Shown here in pieces: positions 33,734-44,190 of a DNA stretch of 64,000 bases. The notes below the pieces were generated by a model. That model was not told the DNA's origin. It made no database searches and saw nothing but the letters and a program-made list of their open reading frames with translations. The stretch comes from Dactylorhiza incarnata (taxonomy: Eukaryota > Streptophyta > Magnoliopsida > Asparagales > Orchidaceae). The position numbers and the translations under genes are program-made. Where the stretch lies: assembly GCA_033032865.1 (NCBI GenBank), contig JAWHQI010000005.1, forward strand, positions 10,936,001 through 11,000,000. Direction: 5' to 3'. Numbering within the stretch: position 1 is the first letter of the stretch; each line of letters starts with the position of its first letter.

Positions 33734-34014
33734 ATATGGTCACGCACGAGCATTCCAATCGTGCGATTACAAAAATCTGCCCCAAATGTCCCGATTTTTC
33801 GTGATTTGAACAAAATGGGAGGAACGAGGTGCGCGCTCCAAAATTAACGAGAAGAACAGAGAAAATTCTCACAAACAAAAGATAAAAGCTCGCGAATTCC
33901 AAATAACAAAGACAGCTAATTAAGATGATAATGTTAAATTAACTACTCCTACGCCTAGATAACCACTAGGTTTTTTGTCATCCCAGCACGACTTATTTGG
34001 CACTAATCACAGCT

Positions 34015-35109
34015 CTAGCTAATTGGACTATGAAAAGAGAAGTGAACAGGTAACTGGTTAATTATTCGTGTCGGTAGCGGGTACCGATACGACGAAAGAA
34101 CAGTTACCCCCACACCTAAGTAGATATGCCTGCACTGAACATTGGGCAGGTGTAAGAAGTGTGAAGAAGACATCTCAATGTCAGTCTTCATGCGCAGCTG
34201 ATTTATTCTATCGTCGATTTGCATAGCGGGACCGGCAACTTCCTGAATCAGATCCAATGCGGATGCCTGCGATGAATCGAATGCGAGCGCGCGATAAATA
34301 AACAAATCAGAAGAATGACTAAAAGAAATCTCATCTGAGGGGATAATCCCGGCTTCATCCCCCATAGGGTGCGGCCATGACAAACTGAAGATATCATCGA
34401 AGATTTCACTAGACTCAACAGCGCACGCAATGGCCTCCTCTATAACTTGGACTTCCTCACACTGGACCAAAATGGTTGTTTCAGCAGAATCGAGACTGTC
34501 CTCCCCCATGAGAGTGGGCACGACACTGCGCATGTCTGCAACATCCTGCAAATTGACCTCAATGATAACATCAGAAATAGATGTAGTTTCGTGTGTAGTG
34601 GGAGAATACGTGCTTCTTAAGAGTTTGGGCTCACTCTCCACACAAGGGCACAAATCCACGCAAAGTGGTACATGAACCGAAGAGTTATGGGGGGTCGCAT
34701 CAAAAACAGAGTCATGAGGGACACTGATGCACGTGTCGATTCCAGAGACTTCAAGAAGTGAAGGTGGAAGGGACACGTAACCAGATGAAGGAGTTGTGTT
34801 CGCAGAATATGAGGATGGGACGATCCGGATATCCGGCTCATCGTCATCCGCCAATTGGCAAAGATAATCCACACAGTCCTTCAAGGCATGCTCTCTACTT
34901 TTGCAAAATAAACACTGCTTTATCGACTTTGCCGGCACCAAAGGTGCGGCAACCGCGTAAAAGTGCCACAACGGAGGCGCAGTAGAGGAGCCAAAAGATT
35001 TATGGGCTCCGTACGGTTTCTGAACAACACCATACTCTTTGGGACACCTATAACTAGCGTGGGATGTGTCCCCACACCAACGACATCGGATATTCAAATG
35101 CGCCCACAT
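34015..35109 (-). CDS. Zinc-knuckle ORF of element C (364 codons)
   Basis: The frame starts MWAHLNIRCRWCGDTSHASYRC, a full C-x2-C-x4-H-x4-C knuckle, and a second partial cysteine cluster CLFCKSREHALKDC near residues 68-81 that also fits C-x2-C-x4-H-x4-C. The remaining 280 residues are acidic, Ser/Pro-rich, with no recognised fold. The start may be incomplete, since the methionine lies just before the knuckle. Zinc knuckles usually bind nucleic acid in retroelement gag. D and I keep only degraded copies. It lies 100 bases after the primer site, the position of gag. Confidence 0.6.
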   Translation of the reverse strand: MWAHLNIRCRWCGDTSHASYRCPKEYGVVQKPYGAHKSFGSSTAPPLWHFYAVAAPLVPAKSIKQCLFCKSREHALKDCVDYLCQLADDDEPDIRIVPSSYSANTTPSSGYVSLPPSLLEVSGIDTCISVPHDSVFDATPHNSSVHVPLCVDLCPCVESEPKLLRSTYSPTTHETTSISDVIIEVNLQDVADMRSVVPTLMGEDSLDSAETTILVQCEEVQVIEEAIACAVESSEIFDDIFSLSWPHPMGDEAGIIPSDEISFSHSSDLFIYRALAFDSSQASALDLIQEVAGPAMQIDDRINQLRMKTDIEMSSSHFLHLPNVQCRHIYLGVGVTVLSSYRYPLPTRIINQLPVHFSFHSPIS

Positions 35110-35211
35110 GATACAGAAGAAGAAAATAGCATGATAAAGAATAAATTAAAATGAATTAAAGACTCAATCGAAAATAATCGATTCACAACCAAAATCTCAT
35201 CACGCCTGCAT

Positions 35212-35229
35212 TCCCCGACAACGACGCCA
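35212..35229 (-). promoter_or_regulatory. Primer binding site of element C (tRNA-Asp)
   Basis: Minus strand TGGCGTCGTTGTCGGGGA follows the 5' LTR. It is the tRNA-Asp complement with two mismatches. Confidence 0.75.
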
Positions 35230-35235
35230 AAAACT

Positions 35236-36697
35236 TGATGCGTGTTCGGCAAGTGCACTGGTCGCTGTCAAGTAATAATTATAGAAATAGTTTCCCCGAA
35301 TGTCGTTCTCTTGAGGAATGCAGGATATGGTGAATGAATTGCATTGTGAGTCAATTGTTACATGAGCGAAGAAAGTAAGAACAAAGGGGCGTTGTGATTG
35401 GTGTCCTAAGCTATTGCAGAAATAAGAGAAATGCGGGTCGAAAGAACCGCTTCGCAAAGTGGGGGTGAGTGCAGCGACCGCGATGCCGTGCTTCGGTAAG
35501 CGGGTGAAATGACCATAGAGCGGGGTTTTGCGAGGGTCGTATTCACCTCTTCGCCAATATCACCACTAGCAATTGCTAGATGGCTTCACACGCAAGCAAC
35601 TCCGAATATCACAACGAAAAGCAAAGCGATTCTTACAACCATAGCATCATTGCACATGAACATCCAACAAAGGATCTATAACATTAATCTAACAAGAGTT
35701 CATTACAACAACACTAAAAGAAGCACAAGCTCAAGGTTTAGAAAGGACCCAACAGAAGATGTCACCGTATCCTGGGTTCTCGGCCGGAATGAGAGGTTGT
35801 CGGTCTCTCTTTGGGCTCGGCCCTCAGATGGTGTGCGGACTCGAAGGAGGCTGTCACTTCTCCAGCAATCTACAACACTTCTATGGTCTCCAAGACAAAG
35901 AATGCTTGAACTCGTGGTGGAGAAAGCTTGCAAACGATCCCAGATGGAAGTATGGTGGAGGAGATCACCAGATGTAGTCTCCTAGGGTGGAAAAGGTGAA
36001 AATGGCAGGCTTCTCTGGTTTTTCCCGCAAGGGGAATCGTCCTCCCCCGAATGAAGCAGATTTCCTGCTTTAAATACTAAACAGGCAGAATTTTAGTCAC
36101 GCACGGGCGAACGCACGACCGTGTGTTGCCCGTGCGTTATTTAACGATTAAAATGGCTTGAGGAAGAAGCAGCAGCGCCCGTGCATTTTACTCACGCACG
36201 GGCGAATCTGCCCGTGCATAAAAATGCACGGGTAAATTCAGATTGGCTAAAAAATTAGTGAAAACAGGCGATCGTGCGTTTCCTTCGGGCACGGGTGAAT
36301 CTGCCCGTGCGTAAAAACACACGATCAAATTCAGATCACCGGTTTTCTCCCCATATGAAGGCGCACGACCGCAGCCGTCCGTGCGTCAAGAAAACGCACG
36401 ACCGTGCGATATGGACACTCATGAATTCTGGGCAAAAGGAGATGGGCCAAACACATGCAAGCACAGCAATCCAGCTGGGAATACACCTCCAGCACCAATC
36501 AAACAAAGAAAAAGGATTGGGGAGCACCATTTGCTTACCCCCAATAACATGGAGCGCAAACGCACACCAAAACGTGCCTAAGAGTGCACTTAGCATGGAA
36601 TAACGAATACGAATAAAAACATCCCTAAAGTGTAGTGCATAGACTAGATAATCGGCCCATATGAGCCCATAAATGTGTATATAAATGGGACTCATCA
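35236..36697 (-). repeat. 5' LTR of element C
   Basis: It is 1462 bp and pairs with 29008-30436. The minus-strand TATTTAAAG is at 36068-36076. GCACGGGC...GCCCGTGC (36196-36217) is one of several inverted pairs at 36095-36410. Confidence 0.92.
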
Positions 36698-36702
36698 CCT
36701 GG

Positions 36703-36840
36703 CAGAGGAATCGATCTAGGGCATTCCAGCACAAAAGAACTTGCCACTTGCCAGCCTCTCCAGAGATCAACCTGACCCACCGTCTATGAGAGACCGATAG
36801 CGGAATCGATCTGGGGCATTCCAGCACCAAAGAACTCTTG
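36703..36840 (-). repeat. 95-bp tandem array of element B, right part
   Basis: One and a half units continue the array after element C, in phase with the break at the target duplication. Confidence 0.88.
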
Positions 36841-36914
36841 AGGATTTCTACTCAGGAACAATTTTGAAGTTGACATAAGAAGAGTTAAAAACATAAAAGT
36901 CAATTTCAAAAACT

Positions 36915-38192
36915 TTAAGGGTAGAGTCGTTTCAAGTCGTCCCCACTCCTGGCCTGGCCGAGAGGTACCCCTTCCACATCCTGGAGGTGATACCCTCCCG
37001 ACTTGAGCACTTCACTTACAATGTAAGGCCCCTCCTAATTGGGGTCAAGTTTACCTATCACGTCTCCTCTCCCAGCCGCGTCGACTTTCTTCAGGACCAA
37101 GTCTCCTTTCTCGAACTATTTTATTCTGATATGCTGGTCAAAGTATTGGGCCATCAGCCTCTTGACCTCCTCCAGCCGAATGGAGGCGAGATCACGGAGT
37201 TCTTCCACCAAGTCCAAGGATAACCTTTGCTCCTCTTCATTCTCCGCCCGCCACTCGTCACCGCCTTCTCCCGCGGCGACTACTCGGGGGGACTTTACCT
37301 CGAACTCTATGGGAAGCTCGGCCTCTGATCCATGAGATAGTTTAAAAGGGATCTCCTCAGTGGTCGTGTTTGGAGTAGTTCTTGGGGCCCATAGGACCGA
37401 GGGAAGCTGCTCTACCTAGTTTCCCCTGAGGTTCTCGACCTTCTTTTTGAGTAAGTTCACAATTATTTCATTTGCCGCCTCCACCTGCCCATTGCTCCTC
37501 GGGTGGTGGACCGACGCAAATCGAAGATCTATTCCAAGCTGTTTGCAGAAGCTGACAAACTCATCGCTGGCGAACTGCGGTCCGTTGTCCGTCACTATGG
37601 CCAATGGGAGCCCATGCCTGCAAATTATTTCACCCCATACAAAATTCCTTACAACTTGGGATGTCACCTTGGCAAGCGCCTTCACCTCTAGCCACTTGGA
37701 GAAGCAGTCTATCATCACTAGCAAGAACCGTTTCTGACCACTCACCTGGGGGAAGGGACCAAACAGGTCCAGTCCCCATATCGCGAAGGGCCACGGAGCT
37801 GTGATGGTCCAGAGCCTCTGAGCTGGGAGAAGTTGGAGTGGAGCATAGAGCTGACACTTGGAGCACTTCTTTGTGAACTCCGCAGCGTCCTTGCTGAGAG
37901 TAGGCCAGAAATAACCTTGTCTCAACACTCTTCCTTCCAATGTCCTGCTCCCTGAGTGGCTGCCACACTCCCCTGAGTGAATCTCCTCCAAGACCCTCGG
38001 GACCTCCCTTTCGGCTACACAACGAGTGAGGAGTCCTGAAAGGGTCTTACGATACAACCGACTTGCTTGAATGGAGTAATAGGTGGAATTGTACCTAAGC
38101 CGTCGCTTGTCCATCTCCCCTTCGGGTAACTTCCCTGACGTCAGGAAGGTGACGATGGGACTCATCCATGACTCTTGCTGGTCTATCTCCAT
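36915..38192 (-). pseudogene. Integrase of element B to end of pol
   Basis: From 38192 the frame shows LTSGKLPEGEMDKRRLRY, the HHCC region (HSGECGSHSGSRTLE then KCSKCQLYAP), and the DDE core: WGLDLFGPFP, TDNGPQFASDE and SNGQVEAANEI, all three acidic residues kept. The open frame ends at 37416. After that the end of pol is readable in shifted frames to DLKRLYP and TAA at 36915-36917. This enzyme inserts the cDNA. It is much better preserved than in A. Confidence 0.88.
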
Positions 38193-38219
38193 CAGCTCTC
38201 CTTCTTCGATGGAGGGTCA

Positions 38220-38616
38220 GAAGAGCTCCGACACCGTCCCCCGCCCGGGGACCAAACTTGGCTAGAAGGTCCGCAGGGATGCTCTCCTCTCTTGGCACAT
38301 GATTGATGGAGAAAGTGCGGAACTGCCCGATGACCCGCTTGACCTTCTCCAGGTAGCACTGAAGGGTGGGCTCCTTTGTCTCAAACTCCCCCCTGATCTG
38401 GCACGCCACCACCATGGAGTCCGTCGAGACCTCCACGTCTTGCATGCCCAACTCCCGGGCCAGCCGTAGGCCAACTATCACCGCCTCGTACTCAGCCTGG
38501 TTGTTGGTGATTGGGAAATGAATGCTGATGGCCTGCTCAATCCTTGTCCCTTGTGGGCTTACCAAGATTACACCTCCCCCGAAGGAGTGCTTCCCTGATG
38601 CCCCATCCACTAACAT
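38220..38616 (-). pseudogene. Archaeal-type second RNase H of element B
   Basis: The frame has MLVDGASGKHSFGGGVIL, ITNNQAEYEAVIVGLRLA, VSTDSMVVACQI and PADLLAKFGPRAG. The four acidic catalytic positions are present. It is the hallmark extra RNase H of the Tat lineage, between the gypsy RNase H and integrase. A frameshift near 38230 separates it from integrase. Confidence 0.88.
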
Positions 38617-38619
38617 TTT

Positions 38620-39046
38620 CTAAGCCTCTGAGTGGGACGCCTTCTGCTCCTCCAACTCGGTGACATAATCTGCCAGGAAGTCTGCCAACGCCTGCGCCTT
38701 TATTGTTAACCTTGGCACGAATGAGATATCAAACTCGCTCAGCTCTACGGACCACTTGGCTAGCCTTCCTGAGTGCTCTACCCCTTCCATGATGTTGCGA
38801 AGGGGGTAGTAGGTTACCACCTTAATGGAATGCGCTTGAAAATAAGGCCGAAGCTTCCGAGCTGACACCACCAAGGAGAAAGCCAACTTCTCTAGGATTG
38901 GATATCGGAGCTCCGCCTTCCTCAATACTCGACTAACATAGTAAATTGGGAGTTGCCTTCTTCCTTCTTCCCGGACCAGTACTGAACTCACCACTTCAGG
39001 TCCTACCCCCAAGTATAAGGATAGGTCCTCCCCCTGCCTTGTCCCC
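38620..39046 (-). pseudogene. Gypsy-type RNase H of element B
   Basis: MGVGPEVVSSVLVREEG, LPIYYVSRVLRKAELRYPIL and YPLRNIMEGVEHSGRLAKW mark the RNase H domain that follows RT. It is open for 130 codons (39012-38620). A stop at 38620 separates it from the second RNase H. Confidence 0.85.
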
Positions 39047-39599
39047 TAGAGTAGAGGAACCTGAGTGAGTTGCCTCTTCAACGCCTGGAAGGCTTCCTCA
39101 CACTCCATGGTCCATTCGAATTTCTGATTTCCTCTCAACACCTTGATGAAGGGTGCACACTTTTCTCCTGCCCGGGAGAGGAACCTGCTGAGACTGGACA
39201 ACTTCCACGTGAGGCGCTGAACCTCCTTTGCATTCCTTGGGGACCCCAACTCCATGATAGCCTTGACTTTGTCTGGATTCAGCTCCACTCCCGCTGGAGT
39301 GAGCAAATGGCCTAGGAACTTCCCCCGGCTAGCCCTGAAGACACACTTCAGGGGGTTAAGTTTCATCTTGAATTTTCTCAACGTCTCGAAAGTCTCCTCG
39401 AGGTCGCGGAGGTGTGACTTAAGGTTTCGACTCTTCACCATGAGGTCATCCACATAGACTTCCAGATTTCTACCCTTTTGCTCCCGGAAGACACGATCCA
39501 TCATCCGCTGGTAAATCACCCCTGCATTCTTGAGCCCGAAGGGCATCATTTTATAACAATAGCACCCATCCCCCGTGATGAAAGAGACATCCTTGATGT

Positions 39600-39634
<35 letters not shown>

Positions 39635-40020
39635 GCATGCGGATTTGGTGGTAACCTGAAAAAGCATCTACAAAAGACATTACAGGGAAACTGACGGCTG
39701 AATCAACCAGCGCGTTGATCCTAGGCAAGGGGTAGCAATCCTTAGGGCATGATTTATTAAGCAAGGAAAAATCGATACACATCCTCCACTTACCTCCTCC
39801 CTTTTCCCATATCTATATTGGAGACCCAACCTGGGTACTGGATCTCCGATACAAACCCTGCTCGGAGGAGTTTGCCCACCTCCTCTCGGATGGGCCCTTC
39901 TAGCTTGTCCACTATGGCCCCTTTCTTCTATCGGATGGGTCAGGTGCCGGGGTCAAGGTTAAGACGATGGCAAGCCATGTCCGCGTCAATCCCGGGCATC
40001 TCCGCGACACTCCATGCGAA
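39046..40020 (-). pseudogene. Reverse transcriptase of element B
   Basis: Motifs in order are a GTxPIRxKK region near 39930, CIDFSLLNKSCPKDCYPLPRIN (39780-39715), VDAFSGYHQIRMH, MMPFGLKNAGVIYQRMM (39549), the catalytic YVDDLMV, and KVKAIMELG. A run of 33 G on the plus strand (39601-39633) lies inside this gene and replaces the short spacer that A has between QIRMHP and the next motif; it keeps an open proline run but adds residues. A stop near 39782 splits the N-terminal part. It is otherwise close to functional. Confidence 0.88.
39601..39633. repeat. 33-base G homopolymer inside the RT gene of B
   Basis: Thirty-three consecutive G. Element A has an ordinary CACCCACCAAACG at this place. Confidence 0.95.
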
Positions 40021-40399
40021 GACGTCTACATTCTCCTGGACGCAGGCCATGATTTGCTCCTGCTCCTTCAGGTTGAGCTTGCCACTGACCTTGACCTTTT
40101 ACACCACTCCCGCCTGAGTGGTGACCTCAAGCTCCACGACCTCATCGATGGCTTCCAGCCAGGACTGCTCCCCCCAATCTTCTTCCTGCTCCTCGTAAGC
40201 TGGCGCCTCGACCTCTTCCCTCCTTCCTTCCCTAACCTCCATCATCTCCTCTGCCCCTCCTCATGGGCCTCCACTCCTTCTTCTTTTTCCTCCTCCTCCT
40301 CCTCCTCCTCCATCGGCTCCTCCGACCCTTCTTCCACTCCCTCCTCCTTGCCTTCTTCTTCGAGCCTCGTTGGCTCCCCGACCTCTCGATCCCACTCTT

Positions 40400-40850
40400 C
40401 CGCCTCAGCCATCTAGGAGATGGTGTTCACAGCGGTCACATAGCACTGCCGGGCCACCTTCGGATCTCCCCTTATCTGAACCTGGACTCCTCCATCATTG
40501 AACTTAAGGCACTGGTGGAATGTGGAGGGGACACATCAGAACGCGCTGATGAGGGGCCGTACGAAGATGGCGCGGTAGCTGCTAGGGGCGTCCACTATGA
40601 CAAAATGGCAATTTCTGGACTGCCCCCCAGGACCACATGAAGTCCTACTCCCCATCTACCTCCTTCCTCTCCCCTGAGAATCCAAACAATGGGCCATCAG
40701 AGGCCAATACCCTTCATGCCTCCACCTGCATCCCATCGAACGCCTTCTTAAAGATGACATTGACCGAGCTCCCGTTATCCATGAGGATTCAGGAAATGGT
40801 GAAGTTCTCAATCGCTGTTTGAATAACCAGCGCATCGCAGAACGGGTCCT
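40400..40850 (-). pseudogene. Protease region of element B
   Basis: The minus strand reads DPFCDALVIQTAIENF, then a DNGSSVNVIF active-site motif (about 40785-40760), as in A, then degraded sequence with several stops. The flank strand's clean frames here are antisense. The enzyme would process gag-pol. It is inactive. Confidence 0.65.
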
Positions 40851-42447
40851 TATGACCCGGCAACTCCTTCTGAGTGAATAAAATCTTCTCCGCTGGGGGC
40901 GAGGCTAGGGACATCGAAGCCACGCTACGAAGATACATTGTATGGAGGATGGCCTTCCGGGTCACCTCAATCCCTACCCCCCCCCCCCCCCCCCCCCCCC
41001 CCCCATGGATCACCCCGATCCCCCCTCGGGCCCCCACATTGGCCCGGTCTTTGCACCTCTCGTCCTCCTCTTCCTGAGGCATGATCTCTTTGATCCTCAC
41101 CGCCCGCTGCTCCCATGGAGCCAGTGCCCTGGCCTCTCTCACTTCCAGGAACTCTAGGCAGGTGGCCGTTGCATGCCCTTCCTCCCGATGGAAGTCACAA
41201 TATGGCAACGCCACCCCCCTCTCGGCCTCCGCCGCGCTATTCCCCCTTCTTCTTCCTACTCCCGCTTCTAGTCCTGCCCTTATCTCCTTCCTCTTTCTCC
41301 TCTTCCTCGCCTGATGGCCATGGCCTGTTGAGGTGGGGGAGGCATCTGCCTCAGAACTTGTCTCCATCCCAACTGATGGGGTCTTCCCTGACCTCCATGG
41401 AAGTTACCCCCCCCGGAGCGTACCCCCTCCCTTGAACTTGTGCTCCTCTTCCTTGATGCCTCCACCCCGCCTCCGGGCCCTGGGCTCCTCTCTTCTCCTT
41501 ACTTCCTGCTGCTTGACCTCCGGCTCACTGAGCTTTGCTAGCCTCTTGGTGAGCTCCAGGTTAGCCTCCTCCCCCTCAATCTCCTCCGCCACCCTCTCCA
41601 TCAACTCTTCATAGGAGATGGGGGCCTTCCTCTTCAAACTCATATTGAAAAACTCTCCCTCAGCCCCACCGTGAAAGGTGAGCTGGAGGGCAAACCCAGG
41701 CATCTCTTGGGTAAGCAGAACCTCTTCCTGGAATTGGTCTGCGTAATGGGCCAGTGACTCCCCCGACTCCTGCTTGACTTTGAAGAGTGACTCAGCGTCC
41801 CTCTTTCTATTCTTCGAAGTCGAGAAGCGCAACAACAAGCCTCTACGCAAGTCCTTGAACTGGTAGATTGACCCGGTTGGGAGATGATGGAAACAGTCCC
41901 TAGCCTTCTCCTTCAGAGTGACGGCGAAGAGCCAACACTTGAATGCATCTGACATCGGCCTGATAGAGACCGAGTCCTCGAATGACTGCAAGTGCTGTAC
42001 AGGGTCATCCTTGCCGCAATAGTAGACCCTGTCCCACTCCCTGAACCCTTCCGGGACTGGTGCGGAAAGCACCAGCTCGCAAAAAGGACTGCTCCCGCTC
42101 GTGGTCCTCTCCTGCTCAACTCGTCCTACGACTTCTCTCGCAGGACCCGAGCTCACCAGAGCCACGCTCACTGGAGCCATGCTCACTAGAGCCATACTCG
42201 CTGGTGCAGCCATCACTAGAATAGTGCTCGCCGGGGCAGCGCTCGCCGGGTTCGGACCCGCCGGTGAGGCGCTCGATGGGCTGGCGAAGAGCTCTCGCCC
42301 AAAGAGATCTTGCCCAGCTCCTGCCACCTCCTTCCCTGCCGTTCCCCCCGGGGCCCACTCGCCAACCCCCAGAGGTGGAAGCATCTGAGGTGCTGGGGTT
42401 ATGAACTCGCTTCGCACTGCGGCGAAGGCGAGAACAAATACTCTCAA
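40789..42447 (-). pseudogene. gag: gag of element B with zinc-knuckle-like segment
   Basis: The frame 42447-41404 (347 codons) has a variable N terminus with a tandem pentapeptide-like stretch (SMAPVSVALVS), then SPFCELVLSAPVPEGFREW, the capsid core (LFAVTLKEKARDCFHHLPTGS, RKRDAESLFKVKQESGESL) and a charged end. The frame 41367-40789 continues with a basic region, ALPYCDFHREEGHATATCLE (C-x2-H-x4-H-x4-C type) and the start of protease. The shift between them is near 41380. Within the second frame 28 C (40977-41004) encode a glycine run. It assembles the particle in intact relatives. Confidence 0.82.
40977..41004. repeat. 28-base C homopolymer inside B gag-protease
   Basis: Twenty-eight consecutive C where element A has CATGGTGGGGTTGG on the coding strand. 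Confidence 0.95.
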
Positions 42448-42574
42448 GGACCTCTCACCTGAGGTCCTTGAACATCCCCAATGTCACCGCTGGCTGTGAG
42501 CCGCCAAACTCGTCGCCCTGCTCTTCATCTCCCGACATGCTGCTTCCTCGAAACTTTCCTACACAAGCTGCTGT

Positions 42575-42591
42575 CCACGCTCACCGCACCA
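42575..42591 (-). promoter_or_regulatory. Primer binding site of element B
   Basis: Minus strand TGGTGCGGTGAGCGTGG lies four bases after the 5' LTR end. It matches element A; the tRNA is not identified. Confidence 0.7.
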
Positions 42592-42595
42592 AAAA

Positions 42596-43315
42596 TGTTG
42601 GAACCGGGATTCGACCCAACGAGGAGTTTGGACCCCAAAGAAGGGTGCAACTCGAGCTTACTGATCCCTCAGAGCAACTTGACTGAAGACCTAGAACTGA
42701 GACCCTTGGTGATAGTGTGGAGGTCCCACCACACACCCGGAAGATCGTAGAGCGCTTCCCCTCTCAAGCCAAGAACTAAAGCTGGGCACCTTGGAGAGCT
42801 CTGAAAATGCTAACCAAAGATGACCTGAGGAGAGAGAAGCCAAAAAGAAGTCCCCTCCAAAGGTGCCCTTAGGGTCTTATTTATAGTTTTTCTGAACTGG
42901 TCTGCTAATAGCGGGGTTCCGCCTTTTGGTTTTACTAAACGCACCCCAATTTGGCCTGCTAACAGCCAAACTCCGCTGTTTGGAGGGGCTAACTACATAC
43001 CACAAGGGGCAGAGGGGTAATTTCACCTCATTAGCCTCCAGGCAAGTGGCCTGCAAGAACGCCACTCGCGAGAGCTCCTGCGAGTCTCCTCGCGAATATT
43101 GCTCAGAAAACCCCTCCTGGGCGAGCACTCTGCGAAGGCCCCGCTCGCCCTCCTTCTGGCGACAACCGCCGAGGCTAGGTCTCACATTCTCTCCTGCGAG
43201 CTCCCCCCGGCTCGTACCCCTAGCTCTCGCGACTCCTTAGTGGCGAGATGACCTCTTCCAGCCCAAATTACTAATCTTCGGGCCTTACCTCCTCAGGCGA
43301 ACACAGGGTTGTACA
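42596..43315 (-). repeat. 5' LTR of element B
   Basis: It is 720 bp and pairs with 15830-16550. The minus-strand TATAAATA is at 42878-42885. GCGAG/CTCGC words lie at 43050-43220, including AGTGGC...GCCACT. Confidence 0.92.
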
Positions 43316-43320
43316 CCTTG

Positions 43321-44190
43321 GGCTCAACATGAAAGTTGTACCACTTGGAAATACCTTTCCATATTGGGGTAGAACATTATTTTTGGTTGTCTTTAGCTCC
43401 CAAAAATCTAGTTTTGGTGAGATCTGTTATTCGTAAACCAAACTAAAATATTTCCTACTTTACACAGCCCGGTTCAAGCCCAGTTTCACTTAAATCTTGA
43501 CATTGAGCTCAACATGAAAGTTATAGCCCATGGAAATACCTTTACAGATTGGGTTGGAACATTATTTTTGGTTGTTTGTATCTCTAATAAATCCATTTTT
43601 GGTGAGATATGTTATGTGTACACCAAACTGAAATCTGTCCTGTTTTACACAGCCCAGTTCAAGCCCAGTTTTAGGTATGACTCACTTAGATCTGGACCTT
43701 GGCCTCAATATGAAAGTTGTATCCCTTAGAATACCTTTCCAGAATGGGGTGACACCAAATATTTGGTGGACTGTAGCTCCTAAAAATCCTGTTTTTGTGA
43801 GATCTGTTATGTGTACACCAAACTGAAATCAGTCATGTTTTACACCTCCTGGTTCAATCCCAGATTTAGGTATGATTCACATAGATCTGGACCTTAGGCT
43901 TAACATAAAAGTTATAGCCCATGGAAATACCCTTACATATTTAGGTGGAACATTATTTTTGGTTGTTTGTAGCTCAAAGAAATCCATTTTTGGTGAAATT
44001 TGTTATGTGTACACCAAGCTGAAATCTGTCCTGTTTTACACAACCCAGTTTTAGGTATGATGCACTTATATTTGGACCTTGGCCTCTACATGAAAGTTGT
44101 AGCCCTTAGAATACCTTTCCAAAATGGGGTGGCACAATATTTTTGGTGGATTGTAGCTCCCAGAAATCCAGTTTTAGTAAACAGTGTCGC
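43321..44190. repeat. 185-196 bp tandem array, right of element B
   Basis: The AACATGAAAGTT motif recurs at 43326, 43511, 43707, 43902 and 44087 (spacings 185, 196, 195, 185). Units contain GTTTTACACAGCCCAGTTCAA and a GGACCTTGGxCT boundary. Units are diverged by substitutions. The array starts left of B at 15715. Element identity is unknown. Confidence 0.85.

Larger units (their letters stand above)
29008..36697 (-). mobile_element. Element C: Athila-like LTR retrotransposon without pol
   Basis: LTRs at 29008-30436 and 35236-36697 with target duplication CCCGG (29003-29007)/CCTGG (36698-36702), inserted in the 95-bp array of B. The minus-strand primer site matches tRNA-Asp. The body holds a CCHC zinc-knuckle ORF (35109-34015) and an Athila ORF1-like ORF (33537-32273, frameshifted). 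No protease, RT, RNase H or integrase is visible, so it needs enzymes in trans. Its LTR and body share short blocks with D (for example CGGTAGCGGGTACCGATACG near 34075). Confidence 0.9.
15830..43315 (-). mobile_element. Element B: Tat-lineage Ty3/gypsy LTR retrotransposon with antisense gene, hosting E and C
   Basis: LTRs at 15830-16550 and 42596-43315 and a perfect target duplication CCTTG (15825-15829, 43316-43320) bound the element. On the minus strand it carries primer site, gag, protease, RT, gypsy RNase H, archaeal-type RNase H, integrase, a 95-bp tandem array, then a plus-strand antisense unit, polypurine tract and 3' LTR. Without E and C it would be about 12.5 kb. Coding frames are longer than in A, so it is younger, but stops and two G/C homopolymer tracts (39601-39633, 40977-41004) break pol. 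Antisense extra ORFs between pol and 3' LTR are known in Tat-lineage elements. Confidence 0.92.

Noticed and set aside
40263..41435. Plus-strand Pro/Ser-rich frames opposite B gag and protease
   Set aside because: They mirror the purine-rich gag coding strand and are not conserved as an ORF in A.
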